Shown: in pieces, positions 52,182 to 60,869 of the stretch | How the letters are laid out: every line of letters begins with the position of its first letter | How positions within the stretch are numbered: position 1 is the first letter of the stretch | From: Myxococcota bacterium | GTDB lineage: Bacteria > Myxococcota_A > UBA796 | Assembly (NCBI GenBank): GCA_029251165.1 | Contig: JAQXDW010000085.1 | Span: forward strand, 1-64,000 | Direction: 5' to 3' | Length of the DNA stretch: 64,000 nucleotides | The notes under the pieces: generated by a model | What the model saw: only the letters and a program-made list of their open reading frames with translations | Databases searched by the model: none | What the model was told of the DNA's origin: nothing | Translations under genes and position numbers: made by a program

Positions 52182-53527
52182 TGCCGCTTCCTGAGCTTCC
52201 TCCTCAGGGTGGACCGCCCGGGCCCTGGAAGGTTCCCTCCATGGTCTCGCGGACCCTCCCGTCTGGTCTGCAGATCGTGGTCGCCCGGCTGCCGTGGCTC
52301 CCCGTGGTCCACATTCGCTGGGCGCTGCGCGGTGGTCGCCTCTTAGAGGCTCCTGGCAAGACCGGCTCCGCGGGCCTGCTCGGCTCGGTCGCCCGGCACG
52401 GAACCGCCCGGTATGACTCCGCCGGGCTCGCCTCCGCCCTGGACTACCTCGGCGCGAGCCTGCGGATCTCGGTGGGCCTCGACAGCGCCTCCGCAGGCAT
52501 CTCCGGCCTCTCTGAGCACACCGATGTCCTGCTCGACCTCGTCGATGAGGCACTGCTGCGGCCGACGTTTCCCGAGGCACACTTCATCCGGGAGCGAGAC
52601 AACGCGCTCCAGGTTCACCGACACCAGCGCGCGCAGCCTTCGGTCATCGCGGGCGGCTGGCTGGCCCGCTCCCTGTACGGCAACCATCCCTACGGGCACC
52701 CGGCAGTGGTCAGCGAGGAGCTCGCGGGCCTGACCGCCGGAGATCTTCGAGCGCTGCACAGCCGCATCCTCGCTCCCCAGCGGGGACTCGTCTTGGTGGT
52801 CGGCGATGTCGACGCTGAGGCCACTGCGGATGCCCTCTCTGAGCGGTACGCCGACTTTCCTGTCGGTGCTCCGCTGCCCAAGCCCCCGCCGGCGACCCTC
52901 TCCCGGCGCCTCATCGCCATCGAGCGCGCAGCCGCCGAGCAGGTCGTCATTCTCCTGGGCCTGCCCCTGTTCTCCTGGGGGGCTCCCGACCACCTGCCGA
53001 TGGAGATCGTCAACCAGGCGCTCGGCGGCGGTGCGGGCTCTCGGCTGTTCAACGAGCTGCGGGAGCGTGACGGGCTGACCTACTCGGCATGGACTGCGCT
53101 GGACCTCGGCATCCACGGCGGCGACTTCTCCGCCGGCCTGTCCTGCTCGCCCGACAAGGCGCCTGCTGCAATTGCAGCGCTGATGGATGCGCTCAAGCGT
53201 CCGCTGACGGCCGACGAGATCTCCGGCGCCCGTCGCTACATCATCGGTGCCTTTCCCCAGCGCGCCAGCGGCGTCGGTGGCGTGGCCGCGCTGCTGTACA
53301 CCGCCTGGCTCTATGGCCGTCCGGTCTCTGCCTGGGCTGACTACCTCCCCGATATTGCCAGCCTCTCCGACGACACCATCCGCAGCGTCGCCGCCCGCCT
53401 GATTCGACCAGAGCAAGCCTCGATCGTTGCCGTCGGACCAGCCGCTGCTGCCGCTGGTGTGCTGTCGGGGCTGGGGGATGTCGAGGAGCGTGCGCAGGAC
53501 GACCGTGGGTTCGAGGCGAGTGTCTGA
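52181..53527 (+). CDS. M16-family peptidase homologue lacking the zinc motif
   Basis: 448 residues from a GTG start with AAGGAGGGG before it. The M16 fold is clear (SAGLLGSVARHGTARYDSAGLASALDYLGASL and GGGAGSRLFNELRERDGLTYSA), but where the catalytic member has HLFEH this one has no His-x-x-Glu-His. The C-terminal Arg/Tyr-bearing substrate motif is kept. This fits the non-catalytic partner of a heterodimeric M16B enzyme. The genes overlap by one base, so equal synthesis is expected. Confidence 0.9.
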   Translation: MPLPELPPQGGPPGPWKVPSMVSRTLPSGLQIVVARLPWLPVVHIRWALRGGRLLEAPGKTGSAGLLGSVARHGTARYDSAGLASALDYLGASLRISVGLDSASAGISGLSEHTDVLLDLVDEALLRPTFPEAHFIRERDNALQVHRHQRAQPSVIAGGWLARSLYGNHPYGHPAVVSEELAGLTAGDLRALHSRILAPQRGLVLVVGDVDAEATADALSERYADFPVGAPLPKPPPATLSRRLIAIERAAAEQVVILLGLPLFSWGAPDHLPMEIVNQALGGGAGSRLFNELRERDGLTYSAWTALDLGIHGGDFSAGLSCSPDKAPAAIAALMDALKRPLTADEISGARRYIIGAFPQRASGVGGVAALLYTAWLYGRPVSAWADYLPDIASLSDDTIRSVAARLIRPEQASIVAVGPAAAAAGVLSGLGDVEERAQDDRGFEASV

Positions 53528-53636
53528 CAAGCCACCTGGGGCGTGCAGGACCGCAAGATTCCGATTACACCGGAGCGACAGGTCCGACTCGGCTACACCC
53601 TCGCCGGATGTTCCCTGGCTTTAGGAGTGAGTAGAC

Positions 53637-54731
53637 ATGCAGAAGATGACGCTGTTAGCGCTGGTTCTCAGCAGCGCGCTCGTCGCCTGTGACGGCGGTT
53701 CTTCCAACGGTGACAAGGTCACCAACGCCAAGCCTGGTGCCGGTGAGCCCGCCGAGATCGGCGAGGTCCTCGCCACCGTCAATGGCACTCAGATCGGCAG
53801 CATTGACTTCGAGCAGGCAGCTGCCCGCAAGTCTCCTGAAGAGGGCGACACCCTCTCTGCTGAAGAGAAGCGCGATGTCCTCGACCGCCTCGTCGACGAG
53901 GAACTCCTCTATCAAGAGGCGCTGACCCAGGGGCTCGACAAGGATCCGAAGGTCAAGAAGGTGATGGTCAACACCCTCCTTCGCCAGGAAGTCTACGGCA
54001 GCGTCCGCAATTCCGACTTCTCTGACGAGGAGCTTCAGGCCTACTACGAAGCCCACATCGACGAATTCATCGTCCCTGAGAAGATCCAGATCCGTCGGAT
54101 CCTCATCAAGGCTGGCGCCGAGCGTCCGTCTGATGAAGCCAAGAGCCTCGCTGGCGATCTCCGGGGTCAGATCGTGGCGAACCCCGGCACGTTCAAGGAG
54201 CTTGCGACCAAGAACTCCGAGGACCCCTACCGTCGCCGTGGCGGTGACGTCGGCTTCGTGCCCCGTACTGGCAAGCCCGGCCTCGACCAGAGCATCGTCG
54301 ACAAGGCCTTCACGATGGATGTCGAGGCCGTCTCGGAAGTCTTTGAGACCGACGAGGGTTTCAACATCATCATGGTCGCCAACCGGCGGGAGCGGGTCGA
54401 GCGGACCTACCAGCAGATGAAGGGATCCGTGCTTCGCAAGGTCAAGAACGAGAAGCTCGCTGAGATGTACGAGCAGTACACCGACAACCTCCTGAACAAG
54501 GGGGAGATCTCCGTGGATGAGGAGCAGCTCAGCACCACAGAGGTCGGCTCGTCCCGGCGTGCTCCGGCGGCGCTCAGCCCCGACGGCGCTGGCCTGACGC
54601 CGCCGACGCTTCCCAGCCTCGGTGCGGGCGGCGAGGGCTCGGCTCCTGAGGGCGACAAGGCTCCGGAAGCCGACGGTGAGGGCGCGGCTCCAGAGGGTGC
54701 CAAGGCTCCAGAAGCGGGTGGCGATCAGTGA
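53637..54731 (+). CDS. Parvulin-type peptidyl-prolyl isomerase lipoprotein
   Basis: 364 residues with AGGAGT before the ATG. The signal ends in a lipobox LVAC. A SurA-like N-terminal helical part (VLATVNGTQIGSIDFEQAAAR..., VDEELLYQEAL) precedes a parvulin domain (IQIRRILIKAGAERPSDEAK...RRRGGDVGFVPRTGK...FETDEGFNIIMVANRRE). The tail from about 300 is Pro/Gly/Glu-rich. It acts on unfolded envelope proteins at the periplasmic side. It overlaps the surA-like gene by four bases. Confidence 0.93.
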   Translation: MQKMTLLALVLSSALVACDGGSSNGDKVTNAKPGAGEPAEIGEVLATVNGTQIGSIDFEQAAARKSPEEGDTLSAEEKRDVLDRLVDEELLYQEALTQGLDKDPKVKKVMVNTLLRQEVYGSVRNSDFSDEELQAYYEAHIDEFIVPEKIQIRRILIKAGAERPSDEAKSLAGDLRGQIVANPGTFKELATKNSEDPYRRRGGDVGFVPRTGKPGLDQSIVDKAFTMDVEAVSEVFETDEGFNIIMVANRRERVERTYQQMKGSVLRKVKNEKLAEMYEQYTDNLLNKGEISVDEEQLSTTEVGSSRRAPAALSPDGAGLTPPTLPSLGAGGEGSAPEGDKAPEADGEGAAPEGAKAPEAGGDQ

Positions 54732-55735
54732 TCGGTCTGCTCCTGCTTGCGGCCTCGTCCATTGCGGGAGTCGTCGATCGGATCGCTGCGGTGGTCAACG
54801 GAGACGTCATCACCCTCACCGAGGTCTATGAGCTCGGCGGTGAATTCATCGAGCAGCGCGCTGCCGAGGGTGTGGACCCCAGTCTCCGCCGAGAGGGAGA
54901 GCTGGAGGTCCTCGACAGCCTCATCCTTCGCCGGCTCATCTCTCAGGAGATCACCCGGCTCGGGCTGGACGTCACCGAGGTTGAGCTGAACCGCTCGATC
55001 GACGACATTGCACAGCGCAACGGCATGGCCCGTGATCAGCTGGAGCTGGAGATCGAGCGCACTGGCCTTCCCTGGGCGGAGTACCGCGCAGAGCTGAAGG
55101 AGAACCTCCGGCAGATGAAGTTCAACCAGGCCGTGATGCAGCCCCGCATCACGGTCAACGAGGACGAGCTCAAGGACGCCTTTCGGCGTCTCATCACGGC
55201 CGCAGAGCTTCCCGAGGTGGTGGAGCTGGGCGCGATCTTTCTGGCGGCACCGCCGCTGCCACCAGAGGTTGATCTTGCGACCCTCGCACCGGACATCCGC
55301 GCGGAGGCTCAGCGCATGATCCGCGAGGCGGAGACTGCTGCGGTTCAGCAGGCAGAGAAGCTCGCTGCCATCCAGGAGCGAATTGCGGCTGGAGAGGACT
55401 TCGCGGAGATCGCTGCACTGGCCGACGAGGGCCCCTACGGTGCTCAGGGCGGCAAGATGGGCACCTATCGTCAGGGTGAGCTGGTCGAGACCCTCGATGC
55501 CCCGGCGTTCGCGCTGCAGGCTGGCGAGCTGAGCGCCCCGGTGGTCACCGGACAGGGAACCTTCCTGCTGTATGTCTTCGACCGCTATCCAGAGGAGCCT
55601 CCGCCGTTTGATGAGGTTCGGGATCGGCTATTTGAGCAGGTGTACTCCGAGCGTATCGAGTCTGAGACCGAGATCTGGTACCAGCAGAGCCGCCGGAAGT
55701 CTGCAGTGCTCATCAAGCTGGAAGATCCGGGTTAA
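54728..55735 (+). CDS. surA: SurA-like periplasmic chaperone/isomerase
   Basis: 335 residues with a short signal peptide. The SurA N-domain begins VVDRIAAVVNGDVITLTEVYE. A rotamase domain follows with GPYGAQGGKMGTYRQGELVETLDAPAFALQAGELSAPVVTGQGTFLLYVFDR split over about 215-300. It carries outer-membrane proteins through the periplasm. It is followed 11 bases later by pdxA, the same order as surA-pdxA in E. coli, which supports the assignment. Confidence 0.92.
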   Translation: MIGLLLLAASSIAGVVDRIAAVVNGDVITLTEVYELGGEFIEQRAAEGVDPSLRREGELEVLDSLILRRLISQEITRLGLDVTEVELNRSIDDIAQRNGMARDQLELEIERTGLPWAEYRAELKENLRQMKFNQAVMQPRITVNEDELKDAFRRLITAAELPEVVELGAIFLAAPPLPPEVDLATLAPDIRAEAQRMIREAETAAVQQAEKLAAIQERIAAGEDFAEIAALADEGPYGAQGGKMGTYRQGELVETLDAPAFALQAGELSAPVVTGQGTFLLYVFDRYPEEPPPFDEVRDRLFEQVYSERIESETEIWYQQSRRKSAVLIKLEDPG

Positions 55736-55746
55736 GCCGCTCACTG

Positions 55747-56658
55747 ATGAAGCAACTCCTGCTGACCCCGGGGATGGGGATCGGGCCCGAGGTGACCGCT
55801 GCTGCTCTGCGGCAGATGCGGCCATCGCGGCCGCTGGTCCTGCTGGGTCGTGATGCTGCCGTTGCCCCCTGGTTTCCGGATGCCCAGCGCATTACCCGAC
55901 TCTCCGAGCACGATCCGACCCGCATCGGGCTGCTCCAGCCACAGACCGATGAGCCTCCAGAGGTTGCGGCGATTCGCTTCGCTGCAGAGTCTTGCCTCTC
56001 CGGTGCCGCTGCCGGACTGGTCACCGGGCCGATCAACAAGCGCACCCTGGCCGATCAGGGCTTCGCCTTCATGGGGCACACCGACTTTCTCGGTCACCTC
56101 TGTGGCGTCGGAGATCCGGTGATGGCGTTCACGGGGGGGGCGCTGAGGGTTGCACTGGTCACCCACCACATGCCGCTGATGCAGGTCGGTGCGGCCCTGA
56201 CCATGCCCGTCATCCAGCGGACGGTGCGGATCGCACATGCGGCCCTTCGAGACGACCTCGGGATCGCTGCCCCTCGGATTGTGGTCTGCGGCCTCAACCC
56301 CCACGCAGGAGAGCGCGGGCTGCTGGGGCAGGAGGAGCTCGAGACCATTGGGCCGGCCTGTGATGCGCTCCGCGCGGAGGGGCTGGTGGTCATCGGCCCG
56401 GTCTCCGCAGAGACCGCGTTCCTCACCGCGCAGCAGCGTGGGGTTGATCTCGTCGTGGCGATGTACCACGACCAGGGGCTCGCTCCGCTCAAGTCTGTTG
56501 ACTTTGGGCGCTCGGTCAACTGGACCCTCGGGCTGCCCATCGTGCGCACCAGCGTCGACCACGGCACCGCAGAGCACCTCATGGGAACCGGCCGCGCAGA
56601 GTCTGCCAGCATGGTCGCGGCGCTGACCCTCGCGGAGCAGGTGCTCTCCCGCCGGTAG
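55747..56658 (+). CDS. pdxA: 4-hydroxythreonine-4-phosphate dehydrogenase
   Basis: 303 residues. Signature stretches: TGPINKRTLADQGFAFMGHTDFL, LVTHHMPLMQV (metal His), GLNPHAGERGLLGQEE, MYHDQGLAPLK and RTSVDHGTAEHL. It oxidises 4-phosphohydroxy-threonine in pyridoxal phosphate synthesis and needs a divalent metal and NAD. The neighbouring SurA-like gene reproduces a known enterobacterial arrangement. It is convergent with the FIST gene. Confidence 0.95.
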   Translation: MKQLLLTPGMGIGPEVTAAALRQMRPSRPLVLLGRDAAVAPWFPDAQRITRLSEHDPTRIGLLQPQTDEPPEVAAIRFAAESCLSGAAAGLVTGPINKRTLADQGFAFMGHTDFLGHLCGVGDPVMAFTGGALRVALVTHHMPLMQVGAALTMPVIQRTVRIAHAALRDDLGIAAPRIVVCGLNPHAGERGLLGQEELETIGPACDALRAEGLVVIGPVSAETAFLTAQQRGVDLVVAMYHDQGLAPLKSVDFGRSVNWTLGLPIVRTSVDHGTAEHLMGTGRAESASMVAALTLAEQVLSRR

Positions 56659-56661
56659 TCC

Positions 56662-57789
56662 TCAGCCGGAGAACACTCCGAGCAGTCCTCCGTAGAGGTG
56701 CAGTGCGCCGCCGAGGGGTTCCGGGGCCAGCTCGCAGCCGGAGAGAAAGCCCGCGATCGGTACACCAGCAAGGGCCTGTGCGACCAGCGCGGTCTCGATG
56801 CCCGCCAGCTCGCCATACAGCTCCCGGCCCCGCCCAGCACCCTTGATGAACAGTCCGAACGCGGGATCATCGCCGATGATTCGCTCGGTGAGCATCTGGG
56901 AGAGTCCGCTGCGCGCGTACTCGGCATCTCGGACCATCACGGTCACCGTCTGGCCGGTCTGGATCGGCAGTCCTCCGACAGCGACGGCCCCGCCGTGGGG
57001 ATCGATGCCGAGGAGGGGCCGAATGAGGGGAGGCTGCCCGGGGTCCGCGATGCCGAAGAAGATGCGGGTCGCCATGTGCTCCAGGTCTGCCATCATCGGT
57101 GCCCGGACCGCTTCCCGCAGCACATCGATGGCCCGGCGTCCGCCGATGGTGAGGATGACCCCGCCCTCGGCTTCGGTGATCGGCACGGGCGCGGTGAGCG
57201 GCTGGCAGGCATGGCTCAGTCCCCAGCGACACTGCACCTCTGGCAGCCAGGCTGCGGCGATGGCATCCGAGGAGGCAGGAGCATCCGGTGGTCCGGCGAG
57301 GACCCAGGGTGCACTGGTCATGCCCAGCGCACCACCGCCGAGCACGGGGACGGATCGGGGGAGCTGGCGCTGAATGGCGGCAGAGGCCTCGATCCCCGAC
57401 ACGGTCATCGCGTCGAACAGGGCAATCACTGCGCCTCGGTCGGCGAGGTCGAGGTCTGACAGGGCGAGGCTGATCGCCTGCGGTGTGCGGAGTCCTGGGC
57501 GCTGGGCTGTGTGCGCAGTGATGCCATGTATCGCCAGGACCGCGACCCCGTCGCCCTCGATCTCCCCCGCCTCCGTCAGCACGCCAGCCCCGGAGCAGCC
57601 CATCACGACGCGGGCTCCGGTGACCTCCTGGACAGCAGTGGTCAGCAAGGCCGGCGCTGCTGCTGGGGCACCAGAGGCGAACACCAGGACGAGGTCGCAG
57701 CCCGGCAGTGCAGCGGTGGCCTCACGGGCCGCCGCGATGCCGGCGCGGATCGGATCGGCTTGTGCGGCGAGTCCTGAGCCTGCGATCAT
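56662..57789 (-). CDS. FIST domain signal-transduction protein
   Basis: Start chosen at the ATG overlapping the previous stop (ATGA), giving 375 residues; a longer frame from 57834 would run through that gene. The N- and C-terminal FIST domains are seen in DLVLVFASGAPAAAPALL, GCSGAGVLT, GGGALG and the end FIKGAGRGRELYGELAGIETALVAQAL...GFLSGCELAP. FIST domains are thought to bind small ligands such as amino acids. No kinase or cyclase is attached here. It lies at the end of a short operon with a lipoprotein and hflX. Confidence 0.88.
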   Translation of the reverse strand: MIAGSGLAAQADPIRAGIAAAREATAALPGCDLVLVFASGAPAAAPALLTTAVQEVTGARVVMGCSGAGVLTEAGEIEGDGVAVLAIHGITAHTAQRPGLRTPQAISLALSDLDLADRGAVIALFDAMTVSGIEASAAIQRQLPRSVPVLGGGALGMTSAPWVLAGPPDAPASSDAIAAAWLPEVQCRWGLSHACQPLTAPVPITEAEGGVILTIGGRRAIDVLREAVRAPMMADLEHMATRIFFGIADPGQPPLIRPLLGIDPHGGAVAVGGLPIQTGQTVTVMVRDAEYARSGLSQMLTERIIGDDPAFGLFIKGAGRGRELYGELAGIETALVAQALAGVPIAGFLSGCELAPEPLGGALHLYGGLLGVFSG

Positions 57790-58280
57790 CGGGTCGTCCC
57801 TGTGTCGGTGGTGTCTTCCAGTACGGTCTGACACCCCTCGACATCATCGGTGCCATCCCACAGCAGCGGATCGACTCCCCACACCCGACAGTCCGCGCGG
57901 CGGTCGCCATCGGGGGTGTAGACGATCGCGAGAAAGGTGAGCTGGTCGAGGTCGTCACAGCGCCAGCGGGTCGAGCTTCCCGCCGATGCATCCCGCCAGT
58001 CCGCGACGATGTCCAGCTCCAGCTCCAGGGTGTCGGTGCTGCCGTCGGGCTGGGCACCCACTGATCGAATCCGGTGCTCTTCGATGACGGTCAGATCGTC
58101 GGCAATGTACAGCCGCCCCCCGCCCGTCCAGTGCTCCGTGGTGAGCACGAAGCGCCACTCGGAGTCCTCGACCGCGCAGCCCCAGCTCAGCGCGGTGATG
58201 CTGGGGGCCCCGTCGAAGAACGGTCCCTCCGGAGCGGCGGAGTCCAGCGCGGTCGTGCAGGCAAGCACCAGCAGGATCAT
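57786..58280 (-). CDS. Small lipoprotein of unknown function
   Basis: 164 residues. The extremely short N-terminus MILLVLAC makes Cys8 the lipidation site. The mature part is beta-rich with four further cysteines (35, 108, 132 and 150) and a Thr-rich end (LEDTTDTGTT). I do not recognise it. It overlaps hflX and the FIST gene by four bases each, so all three are made together. Confidence 0.65.
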   Translation of the reverse strand: MILLVLACTTALDSAAPEGPFFDGAPSITALSWGCAVEDSEWRFVLTTEHWTGGGRLYIADDLTVIEEHRIRSVGAQPDGSTDTLELELDIVADWRDASAGSSTRWRCDDLDQLTFLAIVYTPDGDRRADCRVWGVDPLLWDGTDDVEGCQTVLEDTTDTGTTR

Positions 58281-59929
58281 GTGCCGCTCCGCTCGGCTTG
58301 CTGCTTCTGAAACAGCCGGTGCTCGATGGTATGCATCAGGGTGTCGAGTCCCTCGCCGGTCTGCGCGCTGCAGACGATGCCGCCGTACCGCTCCTTGAGC
58401 TCTCGCCAGCGGCTTGGATCGACCGCGTCGATCTTGTTGAGCACGATCAGGGTGGGGACCTCGGTGGACTCCAGCTTCTCCAGGGTCTGGTTGACCTCGC
58501 GGAGGTGGGTGTCGATCTCCACGCTGGAGGCATCCAGGACATGCAGGAGCAGGTCGGCCTCGATGGCCTCCTCCAGGGTTGCCCGGAAGGCGTGCATGAG
58601 GTCCTTCGGCAGGTTGCGGATGAAGCCGACGGTGTCGGTGAGGATGACCTCGCGGGCCTCGGGGAACCGCAGCCGACGGCTGGTCGGATCGAGGGTGGCG
58701 AACAGCTTGTCCTCTGCATCGACCTTCGAGCGGGTCATGGTGTTGAGGAGGGTGGACTTGCCGGCGTTGGTGTAGCCGACGATCGCGACCTGCGGAAGCC
58801 CGACCCGCTTGCGACGACTCCGCCGAAGCCCTCGCTGCTTGGAGAGCTTCTTGAGCTGCTGCTGCAGTCGGGTGAGGCGCTCGTCGGAGCGGCGTCGGTT
58901 GATCTCCAGCTTCGTCTCTCCCGGACCCCGACCGCCGATTCCACCGGACAGCCGACTCATCGCAGTGGGCATGATCTTCAGCCGGGGAGCCCGGTAGCGG
59001 AGCTGGGCAAGCTCGACCTGGAGTCGGCCCTCTCGCGAGGAGGCCCGCTGGGCGAAGATGTCGAGGATGAGCTGGGTGCGGTCGACGACCTTGAGATCCG
59101 TCGCGGTGGCGATGTTGCGGAGCTGGCTGGGGGCGAGCTCCTGGTCGAACGCCAGGATCTCGCAGCCCAGCTGCATCGCCCGGACGAGCACCGTCTCCAG
59201 CTTTCCCTTTCCGATGACGTACTTCGGATCGAAGCGTCGGCGTACCTGGAGGATCTGATCCAGCACCTGCAGCCCGGCGGTCTCAGCGAGGCGGTGCAGC
59301 TCGGCGAGGGAGGCGCGCGCCTCGGTGGCGTCACCGGTGGTCACGCCGATGACGATGACGCCCTCTGCCCCGGGCAGCTTCCGAGCGGCATCCCGGCGGG
59401 AGAACTGCTCCTCCAGGTCTTCGATGAACAAGCGAAAGTCGGTCTGCCAGCCGTAGATTGAGGGGACCTTCTCCACCGTCCAGGGCTGCAGCGCGCCGTC
59501 TTCAGCGGCGGGATCGAGGCAGCCCAGCTCGACACGACCAGGCAGGCCGTCCATCAGCGCCTGGACGACCACTACCGCGTCGAGCTTGAGCAGGGTGAGA
59601 TCGGTGAGGTCGTCGCGCGAGAGGCCCTCGCCTCGGAGGTGGGTGTGCAGCAGCCGAAGCCCGCGAAACCGCCCATCTCCGGCCCGGTGGCGGCGCAGAT
59701 CGGGGATGAACAGTCGGTGGGCATCTCCGACGATGACGTGGGTGATGCGGCCGCGCCGATCCACCATCGCCCCGAGCTGCCGACCGGTCAGCCGAGACAG
59801 CTCACACATGCGTCGTCCGAGCTCAGGGGTGATGAACTGTCGCTGGGGAATCTGCCGGCGGTAGAGGGCCTGGATGTCGCGGGTCTCGGACGACTTGAGG
59901 CCCTCGGTGTTGCCGTGGAGCGGGGTAAT
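58277..59929 (-). CDS. hflX: Ribosome-associated GTPase HflX, long form, apparent ATT start
   Basis: The first canonical ATG (59809) would give 510 residues, but the reading frame is open for 40 more codons and these encode conserved long-form HflX sequence: GNTEGLKSS...ALYRRQIP...FITPELGRR. That part has no ATG, GTG, TTG or CTG codon. An ATT at 59929-59927 follows AGGAG with a six-base gap, so it is the likely start (550 residues). The body has the HflX fold (FDPKYVIGKGKLE, GGIGGRGPGETKLE), G1 GYTNAGKST, G3 DTVGF and G4 NKID. HflX splits stalled 70S ribosomes. It diverges from an MBL-fold gene. Confidence 0.9.
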   Translation of the reverse strand: MTPLHGNTEGLKSSETRDIQALYRRQIPQRQFITPELGRRMCELSRLTGRQLGAMVDRRGRITHVIVGDAHRLFIPDLRRHRAGDGRFRGLRLLHTHLRGEGLSRDDLTDLTLLKLDAVVVVQALMDGLPGRVELGCLDPAAEDGALQPWTVEKVPSIYGWQTDFRLFIEDLEEQFSRRDAARKLPGAEGVIVIGVTTGDATEARASLAELHRLAETAGLQVLDQILQVRRRFDPKYVIGKGKLETVLVRAMQLGCEILAFDQELAPSQLRNIATATDLKVVDRTQLILDIFAQRASSREGRLQVELAQLRYRAPRLKIMPTAMSRLSGGIGGRGPGETKLEINRRRSDERLTRLQQQLKKLSKQRGLRRSRRKRVGLPQVAIVGYTNAGKSTLLNTMTRSKVDAEDKLFATLDPTSRRLRFPEAREVILTDTVGFIRNLPKDLMHAFRATLEEAIEADLLLHVLDASSVEIDTHLREVNQTLEKLESTEVPTLIVLNKIDAVDPSRWRELKERYGGIVCSAQTGEGLDTLMHTIEHRLFQKQQAERSGT

Positions 59930-59940
59930 GGGGGACTCCT
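59927..59940 (-). promoter_or_regulatory. Shine-Dalgarno site deciding the hflX ATT start
   Basis: On the minus strand AGGAG is followed by six bases (TCCCCC) and then ATT. It is the only ribosome-site-like sequence upstream of the conserved N-terminus, and a stop codon (TAG, 59962-59960) closes the frame 10 codons further up. Confidence 0.6.
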
Positions 59941-59989
59941 GTGGTATCGATCCTCTAGGCTATAACGTCCAGAGATTGCGAGGCCGACG

Positions 59990-60841
59990 GTGCTCAGGCG
60001 CATTGATCCTTCCCTGTACCGGCAGCCGGTAGATGCAGCAGACCCGACGGTCACCCTTCGCTATCTGGGCACCGCTGGCTTTACGCTGGCGTCCGCGCAG
60101 CGAACCATCGTCATCGATCCGTTCGTCACCCGCCCGGGTCTGCTGCGCACCGGCCTGCGACGGCTGGTTCCCGATGCCGAAAAGATTGCCCAGATCATCC
60201 CGCATGCCGACGACGTCATCGTTGGACATGCCCACCACGATCACGTCCTCGATTCTCCCCAGCTCTGCCATCAGACCGGTGCGCGGTTCATCGGCTCGCC
60301 CTCTGCCTGCAACGTGGCGCGTGCTGCTGGACTCCCCGAGGCGCAGATCCGAGCCACCGAGGGCCGGGAGCGCATCGCCTGCGGCTCCGCCAGCGTCTAC
60401 GGCGCGCCCTCTCGGCATGGTCGGGTGTACTTCGGTCGGGTGACCCTGCCTGGCGTCATCACGGCGCCGCCGCCCTGGCCGCCGCGGGTCTGGGATCTGC
60501 CACACGGTCTGGTGCTCAACTGGCACATCGAGATCGGCGGCCTGTCGATCTTCCACGTCGACTCTGCGGAGATCCTCGTCGAGGAGCTGGAGGGGCTGTC
60601 GGCGGATGTGGTCTGCCTGTGTGCCATCGGGCGGCGGTATCGACCAAACTATGTGGCCGATGCTGTCCGGATCCTCAAGCCCCGGTATGTGGTCGCCTGC
60701 CACTGGGACTGGTTCTTCACCCCGCTGGAGGCACACCCGGTCCTGCTGCCCGGAGTGGATCTGCCCGGATTTGTCGCAGAGGTGGAGGCCGCTGGAGCTG
60801 AGCCGGTGATCATGCCCTTTCAAGGCGCGCTGCGGCTGTAG
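59990..60841 (+). CDS. MBL-fold metal-dependent hydrolase
   Basis: 283 residues from a GTG start preceded by GAGG. Metal ligands are in VGHAHHDHVLD (HxHxDH); further candidates are Ser-Arg-His near 140 (GAPSRHGR), Asp in FHVDSAE and His in ACHWDWF. The fold resembles UlaG/NAPE-PLD-like hydrolases (LRYLGTAGFTL). The substrate is unknown. It shares a 60-base upstream region with the divergent hflX, where TATAAC/TATAGC-like elements overlap near 59960. Confidence 0.87.
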   Translation: MLRRIDPSLYRQPVDAADPTVTLRYLGTAGFTLASAQRTIVIDPFVTRPGLLRTGLRRLVPDAEKIAQIIPHADDVIVGHAHHDHVLDSPQLCHQTGARFIGSPSACNVARAAGLPEAQIRATEGRERIACGSASVYGAPSRHGRVYFGRVTLPGVITAPPPWPPRVWDLPHGLVLNWHIEIGGLSIFHVDSAEILVEELEGLSADVVCLCAIGRRYRPNYVADAVRILKPRYVVACHWDWFFTPLEAHPVLLPGVDLPGFVAEVEAAGAEPVIMPFQGALRL

Positions 60842-60869
60842 CCCACCTCAGCGGTCGCTGTAGTGCTGC

